Positions 25,012-34,728 of a DNA stretch of 64,000 bases are shown here, one piece after another. Each line of letters opens with the position of its first letter. Positions within the stretch are counted from its first letter, which is position 1. The position numbers were made by a program, and so were the translations under genes. Source of the stretch: CAWHHZ01 sp963829355 (lineage in GTDB: Bacteria; Acidobacteriota; Thermoanaerobaculia; Gp7-AA8; JAHWKK01); the NCBI GenBank assembly GCA_963829355.1, contig CAWHHZ010000014.1, positions 62,001-126,000 on the forward strand, written 5' to 3'. Under the pieces are notes generated by a model. That model did not search any database. It saw nothing but the letters and a program-made list of their open reading frames with translations, and was not told the DNA's origin.

Positions 25012-26289
25012 CTACTCGTGGAGCCGGTTGATCAGGATGGCGGTTCTGGCGATCTGCTGTTCGAGGGTCGAGAGGTCGAGCGACTCTCCGGGGGCGTGGG
25101 TGTAGGAACCGAGAACACCGAGTCCGTCGAGTGCGTCGACGTAGTCGGCGATGAACGAGATGTCGCCTGCTCCCCGTTTTGCCGGGTCGTACTCGGTCAC
25201 CCCATCGTATCCGAGGTCGCGGCTGACCTCATTCAGCACGGAGAGGAGCCGGCGATTTCCATCGGTCGGCGCCATTGCCGGATAACCCTCGAAGAACTCG
25301 ATCCTCGCCGTGGTGCGGGGGAGGTTGGCCGCAACGATCTCCTCCATCTTCCGCTTCGCGCGATCGAGTTGCTCACCGGTGAGGAAGCGAAGGTCCCCCT
25401 GCACGACCGTCCGCCGCGGCACCACGTTCGTCTTGCCGTGTGCGGTGCCGGAGTGTGTACCGGAATCGAGCTCGACGTCGGTGCCGCCGACGATCACACT
25501 GGCGTTGAAGGTGACGTCGGGCTCCCTGAGCGTATTGTGAAAGGAGTCGAGAATTCGAGCCGCCTCGAAGATGGCTCCGCTGCCCTGTTCGTCGGAGAAG
25601 ATCCCGGACGAGTGACCGGTCTGGCCTCGCACTTCGAGCTCCCAGGTGATGATGCCGCGGCGGCCGATGACGGCCGTGTTCTCGACGGCGGTTTCGTACC
25701 CGAGCGCGATGTCGCTTTCTTTCGCTTCCTCGATCAGGCGCTCACGAACGACACTGATCGGTTCGCCGGGAGACTCTTCATCTCCCGTAAAGAAGACCAC
25801 GATCTGTCGGTCGTCGAGCAGCCCCTCTGCGTCAAGTGCCCGCAGCGCGGCCAGAATGACGAGGTTTCCGCCTTTCATGTCGGCGGTGCCACTGCCGTAA
25901 GCGGTCTCGTCTTCGAGGCGCCACCGCTCTCCCTCGAGAACCGTGTCGAGGTGCCCGAGGAGAAGAACGCGAGGTCCCCTCGTACCTTCTCTCGTGGCAA
26001 TCAGATGGCCTGCGCGGCCTGTTTCCGACGGGAGCTCGATCCATTCTGCGTCGAACCCGATCTCTTCGAATTCGCCGGCGTAGAAGTTCGCCAGCTCCCG
26101 GATACCTGCAAGATTCTCAGTCGCAGAGTCGATGTCGACCGAGGTCGCTAGATCATCGACTGAGTCGCGCAGTTGCTGCTCGACCCGCGAGACGATCGCT
26201 TTCTCCTGTTCGCTGAGCTGTCCGGAGGCAGGGAAGGAGATCATCATGAGCATGGCAAATCCGAAGAGGAAGATTGAGCGGCGTCTCAT
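25012..26289 (-). CDS. Exported M20-family metallopeptidase
   Basis: 425 residues with a signal peptide (FLFGFAMLMMISFPASGQ). M20 motifs: LLLGHLDTV (zinc His and catalytic Asp), GSGTADMKGGN (bridging Asp), FFTGDEESPG (catalytic Glu and metal Glu), LGYETA, and a lid domain starting WELEVRGQTGHSSGI with the dimer His. The C-terminal His is in SYTHAPGES. Relatives are glutamate carboxypeptidase/ArgE-like enzymes cleaving small peptides or acyl-amino acids. Substrate unknown; export suggests peptide scavenging. Confidence 0.9.
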   Translation of the reverse strand: MRRRSIFLFGFAMLMMISFPASGQLSEQEKAIVSRVEQQLRDSVDDLATSVDIDSATENLAGIRELANFYAGEFEEIGFDAEWIELPSETGRAGHLIATREGTRGPRVLLLGHLDTVLEGERWRLEDETAYGSGTADMKGGNLVILAALRALDAEGLLDDRQIVVFFTGDEESPGEPISVVRERLIEEAKESDIALGYETAVENTAVIGRRGIITWELEVRGQTGHSSGIFSDEQGSGAIFEAARILDSFHNTLREPDVTFNASVIVGGTDVELDSGTHSGTAHGKTNVVPRRTVVQGDLRFLTGEQLDRAKRKMEEIVAANLPRTTARIEFFEGYPAMAPTDGNRRLLSVLNEVSRDLGYDGVTEYDPAKRGAGDISFIADYVDALDGLGVLGSYTHAPGESLDLSTLEQQIARTAILINRLHE

Positions 26290-26337
26290 CTCAGGAAGAT
26301 AGCATAGGGCGCGCCGACGCCCGGGCTGTCATGGAAG

Positions 26338-26952
26338 CTAGCGGCGCTGAGCGAACCAGCCGGTGAGGCTGATTCGTTCTCTCGCTGAGGGGAGGACTTC
26401 ATGCTCGAACCGTTCGCTGAGGAACGTGACGAGGGTTCCGCCCAGGGGTAGTACGTCGATCTGCTCACCCGCTTCCTTGCCGGTGTAGATCCTGAGCTGA
26501 CCTCCATCGCCTTCGGACCAGTCCTCGTTCAGGTAGAGGATCGTGGAGACGGTGCGGTGCATCGCGTCGCGGAAGCGGTCGAGGTGCCGCGCGTAGTGGG
26601 CGCCGGGAGGATAGAGGGTCAGGTGGCCCTCCCACGCGAAGATCCCGAGGAAGAGCTGCTCGTTGATCGCCATTCGGAGCTCTTCGTATCGGTCCTGAAT
26701 CTCCTTCTGTGCGGGAAGGAGTGGGGTCGGGTCGATCCAGTGAACGAAATCGGATCGAATCTCCGGATTGACATGCCACGATTCTCCGCGCCCGACTCCT
26801 GCCTGCCGGAAATCGCCTCCGTCTTTGAGTGCGCGCGTTTCATCGAGGAGGTTGCCGAGGAGGTCGGGTTCGAGGTAGCCGGGCTTGATCGACAATCCGG
26901 ACCGGTCGAGCTCGTTCACGATGCTTTTGGTGAGATTAGAGCTACCTGTCAT
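26338..26952 (-). CDS. 2-oxoglutarate/Fe(II) oxygenase, SM-20/prolyl hydroxylase type
   Basis: 204 residues. The double-stranded beta-helix shows the iron triad: HYARHLD (H-x-D), then HEV with its His near residue 187, and the 2-oxoglutarate-binding Arg in SARERISLTGWF. LYPPGAHYARHLDRF and STILYLNEDWSEGDGGQLRIY are typical of SM-20-related prolyl hydroxylases. The target, a protein proline or another amino acid, cannot be inferred. It diverges from the S1 gene across a 195-bp gap, which holds the promoters of both but no clear motif. Confidence 0.87.
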   Translation of the reverse strand: MTGSSNLTKSIVNELDRSGLSIKPGYLEPDLLGNLLDETRALKDGGDFRQAGVGRGESWHVNPEIRSDFVHWIDPTPLLPAQKEIQDRYEELRMAINEQLFLGIFAWEGHLTLYPPGAHYARHLDRFRDAMHRTVSTILYLNEDWSEGDGGQLRIYTGKEAGEQIDVLPLGGTLVTFLSERFEHEVLPSARERISLTGWFAQRR

Positions 26953-27147
26953 GACGGCTCATCATATGGCAGGTCCGTATGGGCTTCATGGATCTATGGG
27001 GGGGCCCCTCGGGACGAATCGACGGTCTGCACGCGGCTCACTGACGACTGGAATTCCCTCATCTCACGGGTGTTACCACTCGTGTTCCCGGCCCATTCTG
27101 CACCCACGGGCAAGGACAAAAATCCCATTCCACAAGAGAGGCTGTTA

Positions 27148-28557
27148 ATGACCCATCCCAACGAGAACGCCGAGCAGACGTTTGCCGAGGCGTTCGAATC
27201 GAGCATGAATTTCAAACAACCGGAGCAGGGAGATCTGCTGCGGGGCACCATCATCACCATCTCCGGCGACGACGCGTTCGTTGCATTCGGAGGCGCAACC
27301 GAGGCGATCATCAGCATCTCCGAGCTCGAGGACGAAGGCCTCGACGTCGGTGACGAGATCGAAGCGTCGGTTGTTTCCACGAGCCCCGAGCTCCGCATTT
27401 CCCGGAAGCTGCTGGCAAAGCAGGCGACGGTTGCGAAATTGAGACAGGCTCAGGAAAACGACCTGCCGGTCGAAGCGAAGATCACCGGTCGGAACAAGGG
27501 AGGCTTCGACGTCAAAGTCTCCTCCCTCCGCGCGTTCTGCCCGCTTTCGCAGATCGATCTCGGCAAGATCGAGAACCCCGACAAGTACGTCGGTGAAACG
27601 TATGACTTCAAGATTCTCGAGCTTTCGGAGGATGGCCGCAAATTCGTCATCTCCCGCGCCGCGCTTCTGAAGGAAGCTGCTGCCGAGAAGGCTCGTGAGC
27701 TGCGCGACAACCTGCAGCTCGGTATGACGATCGAAGGCGTCGTGCGGAACGTCGTTCCGTTCGGAGCATTCGTCGACATCGGCGGCATCGAGGGACTGCT
27801 CCACGTCTCCGAGATGAGCCATCAGCGTATCGACAACCCGAAGGATTTCGTGAAGGTCGGCGACGAGGTCAAAGTCGTCGTGATCAAGATCGAGGAAGAC
27901 GGAAAGCGGATCTCGCTCAGCTCGAAGGAGCTCGAGGCAGATCCGTGGCAGAACGTTGCCGACCGTTACCCCGAGGGATCGAAGGTCGAAGGAACGATCG
28001 CCCGCAAGGCGGACTTCGGGATCTTCGTCGAGCTCGAACCGGCGATCGACGGTCTCGTTCACTCCAGCCAGCTTCCGCTCGGCATGGAGATGGACGATCC
28101 GAGCCTCAAGCCTGGCACCAAGGTCGAGGTCTGGATCAAGGAGATCGACGAGGAGCGTCGTCGCGTCTCGCTCGCAATGCGCGAGGTTGCCGATGAGGAT
28201 CCGTGGGAGTTCGTTCTGACCAAGTATCCGACCGGACGAGTGGTCGAAGGTACGGTCGAGCGCGCGGTCGACTTCGGCGTCTTCATCGAAGTCGAGCCCG
28301 AGCTGACCGGTCTTCTGCCGATCTCCGAGCTCGATCTCGCACCGGACCAGCACCCGTCCTCGGCGTACCAGTCGGGGCAGAAGCTGAACGTTCGTGTGAT
28401 GTCGGTCGACCCGGAGCGTCGTCGCATGTCGCTGACCACCACGTGGGACGGTGACGAAGGCGATGGTCGCGCTCACGCGGCGACCGGCCCCGTCGATTCG
28501 AAGAGCGCCATGGCGCTTGCGCTCGAGAGAGCATTCGGCGGCGAGAAGTCCGAGTAA
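27148..28557 (+). CDS. rpsA: 30S ribosomal protein S1
   Basis: 469 residues from ATG 27148, preceded by AAGAGAGG. Five S1 RNA-binding domains can be counted: starting near GDLLRGTIITISGDDAFVAF, LPVEAKITGRNKGGFDV, GMTIEGVVRNVVPFGAFVDIGGIEGLLHVSEM, GSKVEGTIARKADFGIFVEL and GRVVEGTVERAVDFGVFIEV. E. coli S1 has six domains; five or fewer is common elsewhere. S1 binds mRNA leaders and delivers them to the 30S subunit. A strong terminator follows, so this is a single-gene unit. Confidence 0.9.
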   Translation: MTHPNENAEQTFAEAFESSMNFKQPEQGDLLRGTIITISGDDAFVAFGGATEAIISISELEDEGLDVGDEIEASVVSTSPELRISRKLLAKQATVAKLRQAQENDLPVEAKITGRNKGGFDVKVSSLRAFCPLSQIDLGKIENPDKYVGETYDFKILELSEDGRKFVISRAALLKEAAAEKARELRDNLQLGMTIEGVVRNVVPFGAFVDIGGIEGLLHVSEMSHQRIDNPKDFVKVGDEVKVVVIKIEEDGKRISLSSKELEADPWQNVADRYPEGSKVEGTIARKADFGIFVELEPAIDGLVHSSQLPLGMEMDDPSLKPGTKVEVWIKEIDEERRRVSLAMREVADEDPWEFVLTKYPTGRVVEGTVERAVDFGVFIEVEPELTGLLPISELDLAPDQHPSSAYQSGQKLNVRVMSVDPERRRMSLTTTWDGDEGDGRAHAATGPVDSKSAMALALERAFGGEKSE

Positions 28558-28584
28558 TTCGATCTCAGCAGAGAATGAAAATGA

Positions 28585-28610
28585 CGGGAGCCTTCGGGCT
28601 CCCGTTTTTC
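28585..28610 (+). terminator. Intrinsic terminator after rpsA
   Basis: CGGGAGCC, loop TTCG, GGCTCCCG, then TTTTT (28605-28609). A perfect 8-bp GC-rich stem with a stable UUCG loop and a T-run, 27 nt after the stop. Confidence 0.9.
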
Positions 28611-28672
28611 GTTCCTGCCCCTTCACGTGAACGGCTCTTGCAACCATTCTGCTTCTGACGGAAACTAGTGCT

Positions 28673-29356
28673 GTGCCAAGGACTCTCTTTTACGTAGGAA
28701 TCGCTCTCTCGCTCGGGATCGCGCTCATGCTGGTGATCACCGTCGCTGAGCAGGTCGTGGGAGGGGAGCTGTTCCGCTACGACATGACGGTCGTCGACGG
28801 ACTCGCGTCCCATGGTTCGGGAGAGATCGTTCTGGTCCTTCTCATCACCATTCCGGTTTGTGCCTTGTACCTGCGCATCGCTTCACTGATCGCAGTCAGA
28901 AACCTTTTCGCCGCCGTTCTCTCGATGACGGCTACCTCGTGCGCTCTTCTGTCCGGGCTGTTTCTCCTCGCTCTGAAACTCGAGCGGGATGTCCTGTCGG
29001 GGCTCGAGAGTCATCAGCTCGGTCTGGAGCTGTCGATCGTTGCAGGCCATCTGGTGGCGATTTTCAGCTCGCTGACATTCATCACGCTTCTCCCGTATTT
29101 CGGGCTGCACAACCGGACGGTCGCCGCACTGACGCTCACTCCCGCAGCTTTCTATCTGCTGGTGCTCGCCGAGAAGTTCGGATATCAGTGGTCGTTCGGC
29201 GGGGCACTGGCGTCCGCGGGATTCCTCTCGGCGATCGCCGTGACCTCGAGTGCCATCGCGATCTATTCGCTGCGCCACCGTCATCCGTTCCTCGAGGTGA
29301 CGAGTCTCCGCGACCTGCTCGGGTCGCCGGGCCAGCCGCTGAGCGCCCGCTCCTGA
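28673..29356 (+). CDS. Integral membrane protein of unknown function, about 6 spans
   Basis: 227 residues from GTG 28673. Hydrophobic segments lie near 5-25, 48-67, 72-100, 118-140, 150-170 and 178-198. The opening ELFRYDMTVVDGLASHGSGEI resembles the start of PAP2-type phosphatases, but the catalytic motifs (KxxxxxxRP, PSGH, SRxxxxxH) are absent. I cannot assign a function. It sits alone between the rpsA terminator and the dnaE gene. Confidence 0.6.
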   Translation: MPRTLFYVGIALSLGIALMLVITVAEQVVGGELFRYDMTVVDGLASHGSGEIVLVLLITIPVCALYLRIASLIAVRNLFAAVLSMTATSCALLSGLFLLALKLERDVLSGLESHQLGLELSIVAGHLVAIFSSLTFITLLPYFGLHNRTVAALTLTPAAFYLLVLAEKFGYQWSFGGALASAGFLSAIAVTSSAIAIYSLRHRHPFLEVTSLRDLLGSPGQPLSARS

Positions 29357-29377
29357 CCCGCCAGTCAGGCCACGCTC

Positions 29378-29479
29378 TGTCATCCTGAGCCGCCGGAGCG
29401 CAGCGGAGGACGGTCGAAGGATCTCGGAATTACGTGACAGTCAGGACGTACGCGATCCTTCGCTGCGCTCAGGATGACA
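29378..29479. repeat. Family A repeat, copy 7
   Basis: TGTCATCCTGAGCCGCCGG at the left, CGCTCAGGATGACA at the right, inner GGTCGAAGGATCTCG and GCGATCCTTCGC. It lies upstream of dnaE. Confidence 0.85.
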
Positions 29480-29614
29480 GCTCGAGGGCCATACGACGGC
29501 CGCTGAAATCGTAAGTTCAAGCAGCCTCGCCGGTTACCGGGAACGGTTACAATAATCGAAGATCGTCACCTGTTTTCCGCTTCGGAAACACCCATCTCGA
29601 GAGGTTTGTCCAGG

Positions 29615-32600
29615 ATGTCCTACGTTCACCTTCACATGCACACCCAGTACTCGTTGCTCGATGGCGCTACGCGTCCGAAGCAGCTCGCAAAACGTGTCGC
29701 CGAGTCCGGGATGCCGGCCTGCGCGATCACCGATCACGGCAACATGTTCGGAGCGGTCGAGTTTCACGACGCGATGCGGAGCGAGGGTGTGAAGCCGATC
29801 ATCGGCTGCGAGATGTACATGGCGTACGGATCGCGGTTCGACAAGGCGGGTGTCGGCGCGGACGACCAGTCGGCGGACGCCGGATCGAACAATCATCTGA
29901 TCGTGCTCGCCGAGAACGAACAGGGATATCGAAATCTCGTGAAGCTCGTCAGTGCGGGCTTCACGGAGGGCTTTTACTACAAGCCTCGAATCGACAAGGA
30001 CCTCCTGCGTGAGTACAGCGAAGGACTGATCTGCCTGTCATCCTGTCTGAAGGGAGAAGTGTCGCAGGCCCTCGCCGGAGACAACTACGACAAGGCGCGC
30101 AAGGCGGCGCTCGAGTTCAAAGACATTCTGGGCCCCGACAACTTCTTTCTCGAGATTCAGGATCACGGCATCCCTGAGCAGCAGAAGATCATCGACCCAA
30201 TGGTGAAGCTGGCGAGGGAGACGGGTCTGCAGCTCATCGCAACCAACGACTCGCACTATCTCGACAAGGACGACTCGGCTGCGCACGAGGTGCTTCTGGC
30301 GATCGGGACGGGCAAGACGCTCGACGACGAGAAGCGGATGCGGTTCTACTCGGACGACTTCTACGTGAAGAGCCCGAGCGAGATGAAGAAGATCTTCAGT
30401 GACATCCCCGAGGCAATCGAGAACAGTCTCCGGATCGCCGACAGAGTGGATGTCAATCTCGATATGAGCGGGTACCATCTTCCGGAGTTTCCGACTCCGA
30501 AGGGCATGGACGTCGACGGCTACTTCATCGAGGTCGCGAAGAAGGGACTGGAAGCCAGGCTCGCCCGGATGCAGCCACTTTTCGAAAAGGGATTCAAGAA
30601 GCATCCCGTCGAGGAGTACTGGGAGCGTTTCGAAAAGGAGAAGGACATCATCCGGAACATGGGCTTCCAGGGGTACTTCCTGGTCGTCTGGGACTTTGTC
30701 CGGTACGCTCGCGAGAACGGGATTCCGGTGGGACCGGGTCGAGGATCCGCGGCTGGATCGCTGATCGCCTATGCCCTGCAGATCACGAACGTCGACCCGC
30801 TCGACTTCGACCTTCTCTTCGAGCGATTCCTCAACCCTGAACGTATCTCGATGCCCGATATCGACATCGACTTCTGCATGAACAATCGCGGGCGCGTGAT
30901 CGACTACGTCCGCGAAAAGTACGGGAGCGAGAACGTCGCGCAGATCATCACCTTCGGGACGATGGCGGCCCGCTCGGTCGTGAGAGACGTGGGGCGCGTA
31001 CAGGGAATGCAGTACGCGGCCGTCGACAAGATCGCGAAGATGATTCCGGCCGGACCGGACGTGACGCTCGCCGAGTCGAAGAAGGACGCGCCTCTGCTGG
31101 CCGAGGCCATCCGCAACGACAAACAGATCGCGGAGCTCATCAGTATCGCGGAGAGACTGGAGGGGCTGACACGTCACGCCGGAGTGCACGCTGCCGGCGT
31201 GGTCATCACCCCGAAGCCCGTCACTGATTACGTGCCGCTCTACCGGACGAGCCGCGATGAAATCGTGACCCAGTTCGACATGAGAATCGTCGAAAAGATG
31301 GGTCTGCTCAAGATGGACTTCCTCGGGCTGCGCACCCTCACAGTCATCGATGAGGCTCTCCGCAGCCTTCGTGAGCGCGAAGCAATCGAGGTCGACATCG
31401 AAAAGATCCCGTTCGATGATCCGGAGGTGTTCCGGCTTTTCCAGGAGGGGAGGACCAAGGGCGTCTTCCAGTTCGAGTCGAGCGGGATGGTCGACCTGTT
31501 GAGGAAGGCGCACCCGACGCAGTTCGAGGACCTCGCTGCGCTCAATGCGCTCTACCGGCCGGGTGCGCTCGATGCCGGAATGGTCGACGAGTACGTCCGT
31601 CGCAAGAACGGTCAGTCGAAGGCGCGCTACATCGTCCCGGAGATGAAGGAGATCCTGGGGGAGACGCACGGCGTAATCGTCTACCAGGAGCAGGTGATGC
31701 AGCTTGCTCAGGTCATCGCTGGATTCTCCCTCGGAGAGGCCGACATTCTCCGCAAGGCGATGGGCAAGAAGAAAAAGGAGATGATGGAGGAGCAGCGCGA
31801 GAAGTTTGTCCGCGGCGCTGTGACCAACAACTTCGAGGCCGGGAAGGCCGAAGAGATCTTCAACTTCATCGAACCGTTCGCTCGATACGGATTCAATAAG
31901 TCTCACTCGGTAGCCTACGCGCTGCTCGCGTACCAGACCGCGTGGCTGAAGGCACACCACCCGCGCCACTTCATGGCCGCCCTGATGAGCTCCGAGATGG
32001 ACAAGACCGACAACGTGGTCAAGTTCATCGGTGAGGCTTCGCAGATGGGCATCCGCGTCCTCCCACCCGACATCAATGAGTCGGATCACTACTTCACGGT
32101 CGTCGGGGATGACATCAGGTTCGGACTCGCCGCAGTGAAGGGGGTTGGTTCGAGCGCCGTCGATTCCGTACTGACCGCACGGCGGGAGCATGGCCGGTTC
32201 GAGGACCTGTTCAGTTTCTGCGAGAGCGTGGATCTTCGAGCGTGCAACAAGAAGGTCATCGAGTCGCTGATCAAGTCCGGCTCCTTCGACTCATTCGGCG
32301 AGACGCGAAGAGCCCTGTTCGAGAGGCTCGAGAAAGTGACCGAGCAGGCGGTGAGGGCGCGCGAAGAGAAGGAGATGGGGCAGGAGTCGCTGTTCGGCGG
32401 TTTGCCCGCCTCTCCCGTCCCGGAACCGACGATCGAATCGATCGCGGCTCGTGAGGAGTGGCCCGAAGAGGACAAACTGCAGTACGAGAAGGAGACTCTC
32501 GGGTTCTACATCACAGGCCATCCCCTGAACCGGTTCTCGAGCGAGCTCGAGCAGTTTGCCGACGCGACGACCGAGACGTTGCGGCAGAAGGTCGACACGA

Positions 32601-33259
32601 CTGTGAACATCGGCGGAATCATCAACCAGCTCAAGAAGACCAAGATCAAGAAGGGTAGGAACGAGGGGCGCTTCATGGCTCGTTTCACACTGGACGATCA
32701 GCACGGAAGCGTCGACGTCGTCGTCTTTGCCGACCTCTTCGACAAGCTGCAGCGGTGGCTCGAGGATGGGCTGCCCGTGCTCGTCACCGCGAACGTGAAG
32801 GATACGGGCGGTACACCCGCGGGCCGCAGCGCGTCGCTCGCGAGCGCGGAACAGCAGACACAACGAATGTCGGACGAGTACGGTGGGCACACCGAGGAGG
32901 GAGATGATCCGGGGCAGGGAGGGACGGACGATCATCTGATCACTCCGGAGCTTTCCGCGTTCGAGATCGTCAAGCTCGAGGGGATCAGGGACAACAAGGT
33001 CAAGCAGCTCTGCTTGAGGTTCTCCTATGGCGAGCTGGATGACACGAGGATTCAGAAGCTGCGGGAAGTGCTCGAGAGCAATCCCGGAACGATTCCGATC
33101 CAGGTCGCCCTGACCAATCTTCCCGATGGACTGCAGCAGTCGATCGGCAACGGTGGAAGCGTTCAGCTCCGTATCAATCCACACTTCATGGTGCAGCCTG
33201 GCCCACAGCTTTCGGACGCCGTGCACGGTCTGGCTGGAGAGGTCTTGTACTCGTTCTAG
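29615..33259 (+). CDS. dnaE: DNA polymerase III alpha subunit
   Basis: 1,214 residues from ATG 29615; GAGAGG lies 10 nt upstream, favouring it over TTG at 29606. Domains in order: PHP domain starting YVHLHMHTQYSLLDG; polymerase core with GPGRGSAAGSL near residue 375 and the catalytic MPDIDIDFCMNNR near 415, third Asp region GLLKMDFLGLRTL; helix-hairpin-helix and beta-binding region; OB fold near residue 1000 (INQLKKTKIKKGRNEGRFMARFTLDD). Length is normal for DnaE (E. coli 1,160). It is the replicative polymerase. A TACAAT at 29548-29553 could be the -10 element. Confidence 0.95.
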   Translation: MSYVHLHMHTQYSLLDGATRPKQLAKRVAESGMPACAITDHGNMFGAVEFHDAMRSEGVKPIIGCEMYMAYGSRFDKAGVGADDQSADAGSNNHLIVLAENEQGYRNLVKLVSAGFTEGFYYKPRIDKDLLREYSEGLICLSSCLKGEVSQALAGDNYDKARKAALEFKDILGPDNFFLEIQDHGIPEQQKIIDPMVKLARETGLQLIATNDSHYLDKDDSAAHEVLLAIGTGKTLDDEKRMRFYSDDFYVKSPSEMKKIFSDIPEAIENSLRIADRVDVNLDMSGYHLPEFPTPKGMDVDGYFIEVAKKGLEARLARMQPLFEKGFKKHPVEEYWERFEKEKDIIRNMGFQGYFLVVWDFVRYARENGIPVGPGRGSAAGSLIAYALQITNVDPLDFDLLFERFLNPERISMPDIDIDFCMNNRGRVIDYVREKYGSENVAQIITFGTMAARSVVRDVGRVQGMQYAAVDKIAKMIPAGPDVTLAESKKDAPLLAEAIRNDKQIAELISIAERLEGLTRHAGVHAAGVVITPKPVTDYVPLYRTSRDEIVTQFDMRIVEKMGLLKMDFLGLRTLTVIDEALRSLREREAIEVDIEKIPFDDPEVFRLFQEGRTKGVFQFESSGMVDLLRKAHPTQFEDLAALNALYRPGALDAGMVDEYVRRKNGQSKARYIVPEMKEILGETHGVIVYQEQVMQLAQVIAGFSLGEADILRKAMGKKKKEMMEEQREKFVRGAVTNNFEAGKAEEIFNFIEPFARYGFNKSHSVAYALLAYQTAWLKAHHPRHFMAALMSSEMDKTDNVVKFIGEASQMGIRVLPPDINESDHYFTVVGDDIRFGLAAVKGVGSSAVDSVLTARREHGRFEDLFSFCESVDLRACNKKVIESLIKSGSFDSFGETRRALFERLEKVTEQAVRAREEKEMGQESLFGGLPASPVPEPTIESIAAREEWPEEDKLQYEKETLGFYITGHPLNRFSSELEQFADATTETLRQKVDTTVNIGGIINQLKKTKIKKGRNEGRFMARFTLDDQHGSVDVVVFADLFDKLQRWLEDGLPVLVTANVKDTGGTPAGRSASLASAEQQTQRMSDEYGGHTEEGDDPGQGGTDDHLITPELSAFEIVKLEGIRDNKVKQLCLRFSYGELDDTRIQKLREVLESNPGTIPIQVALTNLPDGLQQSIGNGGSVQLRINPHFMVQPGPQLSDAVHGLAGEVLYSF

Positions 33260-33281
33260 AAGCTCAGGTTCACCGCCCCCC

Positions 33282-33414
33282 TGTCATTCCGAAGCGCAGC
33301 GAGGAATCTGGGCGGGGCGGTTGCGTGCTGGCTCGCCCCCATCCGATTCCTCAGTCGCGATGAAGCAGCTCCTTCCCGTCGTCGCTTCGCTCCTCTTGGG
33401 CAGGCGGAATGACA
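33282..33414. repeat. Family C repeat, copy 2
   Basis: TGTCATTCCGAAGCGCAGC then GAGGAATCTGGGCGGGG at the left; GATTCCTCAGTCGCGATGAAGC and GCGGAATGACA at the right. Same plan as family A (TGTCAT...ATGACA ends) with different inner sequence. It lies between the convergent dnaE and GGDEF-EAL genes. Confidence 0.8.
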
Positions 33415-33479
33415 GTGTCTCCGAATCTGTGTCGACGCAACGCGGGGTGGAAACGGCTCTGAATGCGCTCTGGCAGCTC

Positions 33480-34728
33480 TCAGCTACCCGCGGCTTTTCG
33501 CTTCCACTCGACGGTGCTCACCCCGTGTTTCCGGAGGAGTTGTTCGAAGGTCTGGACCCGTATTGGTGGTGAGTACAGGTAGCCCTGTGCTCGATCGCAT
33601 CCACTCTCGATCAGTCTGGATCTCTGGGTTTCGAGCTCGACCCCTTCGGCGACGATCCTCAGCCGCAGGTTGTGTCCCATGGCCACGATCGCGTTCACGA
33701 TCTCTACTGTGTCGACATCGTCTCCCATGTCACGAACGAAGGAAGCGTCGATCTTGAGGGTGTCGATCGGGAATCGCTTCAGATAACTCAGCGACGAGTA
33801 GCCGGTGCCGAAATCATCGACCGAGATGCAAACTCCGAGCGATTTCAGTTCCTGGAGTGTCGCAGCGCTCGCCTCGGGATCCTGCATCGCGTAACTCTCG
33901 GTAATCTCGATCTCGAGCAGGGACGGATCGATTCCGCTCGCGGCGATGGTGTTCCGCACTGTCGTATTGAAATCCGGTTGCTGGATCTGGGAGGCGGAGA
34001 CGTTCACCGCGATCGAGAGATTCGGAAAACCATCCTTGTGCCACTTCGCAGCCTGTCTCGTGGCCTCTTCGAGCACCCACGTCCCGATCGGGATCATGAG
34101 GCCTGTCTCTTCGGCGAGGCTGATGAAGTTTCCGGGGGTGATCAGTCCCGCATCAGGATGATTCCATCGAAGAAGAGCCTCACAGCCATGAATAGCACCT
34201 GTGGGAAGGTCGATGATCGGCTGATAGTAGAGCTCGAACTCCGATCGTGCCAGGCCCTTTCGAAGACCATTCTCCAGAGCCAGCCGCTCGAGAGTTCGGG
34301 CATTGACGAATGCGTTGAACGACTGGATGTTGTTCCGCCCGTTTTCCTTTGCCTGGTACATCGCGGTGTCGGCATTCTTGAGCAGCACGTCGGCATTGGT
34401 TCCATCCTCGGGATAGATACTCACGCCGACGCTCGTCGTGACATACAGGTCCCGCCCATCGATGTGAAAAGGCTGACGGACCGTTTCGAGAATCTTCCGC
34501 GCAATCACGATGGCGTCTTCCTGATTGCGGAGAGTCGGGAGGAGAACGGTGAACTCATCGCCGCCGAGGCGGGCCACGGTGTCACTGTCTCGAACCACTC
34601 CCTGAACGCGTCGAGACACTTCCTGAAGGAGAGAGTCGCCCGTGTTGTGACCGAGAGAATCGTTGATGATCTTGAAGCGATCGAGATCGAGGAAGAGGAC
34701 CGCGAGCCGAGCTTCGGTGTCGTTCCGC
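33480..34728 (-). CDS. GGDEF-EAL protein, C-terminal part (frameshifted gene)
   Basis: The frame holds the rest of the GGDEF domain (RLAVLFLDLDRFKIINDSLGH, then VARLGGDEFTVLLP with an intact GGDEF) and a complete EAL domain: GCEALLRWNHP, NVSASQ, LEIEITES, SVDDFGTGYSSLSYLKRFP, LKIDASFV and RIVAEGVE. All metal and catalytic residues of both domains appear present, so both cyclic-di-GMP synthesis and breakdown are possible. The first start codon in frame is at 34619, but the homology continues in this frame up to about 34725, where it joins the N-terminal part. Confidence 0.85.

Noticed and set aside
28673..29356. PAP2-type phosphatase
   Set aside because: The N-terminus looks similar, but the phosphatase motifs are absent.
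30038..32191. 717-codon open frame opposite dnaE
   Set aside because: Lies wholly within dnaE and shows no family motif; a shadow frame.
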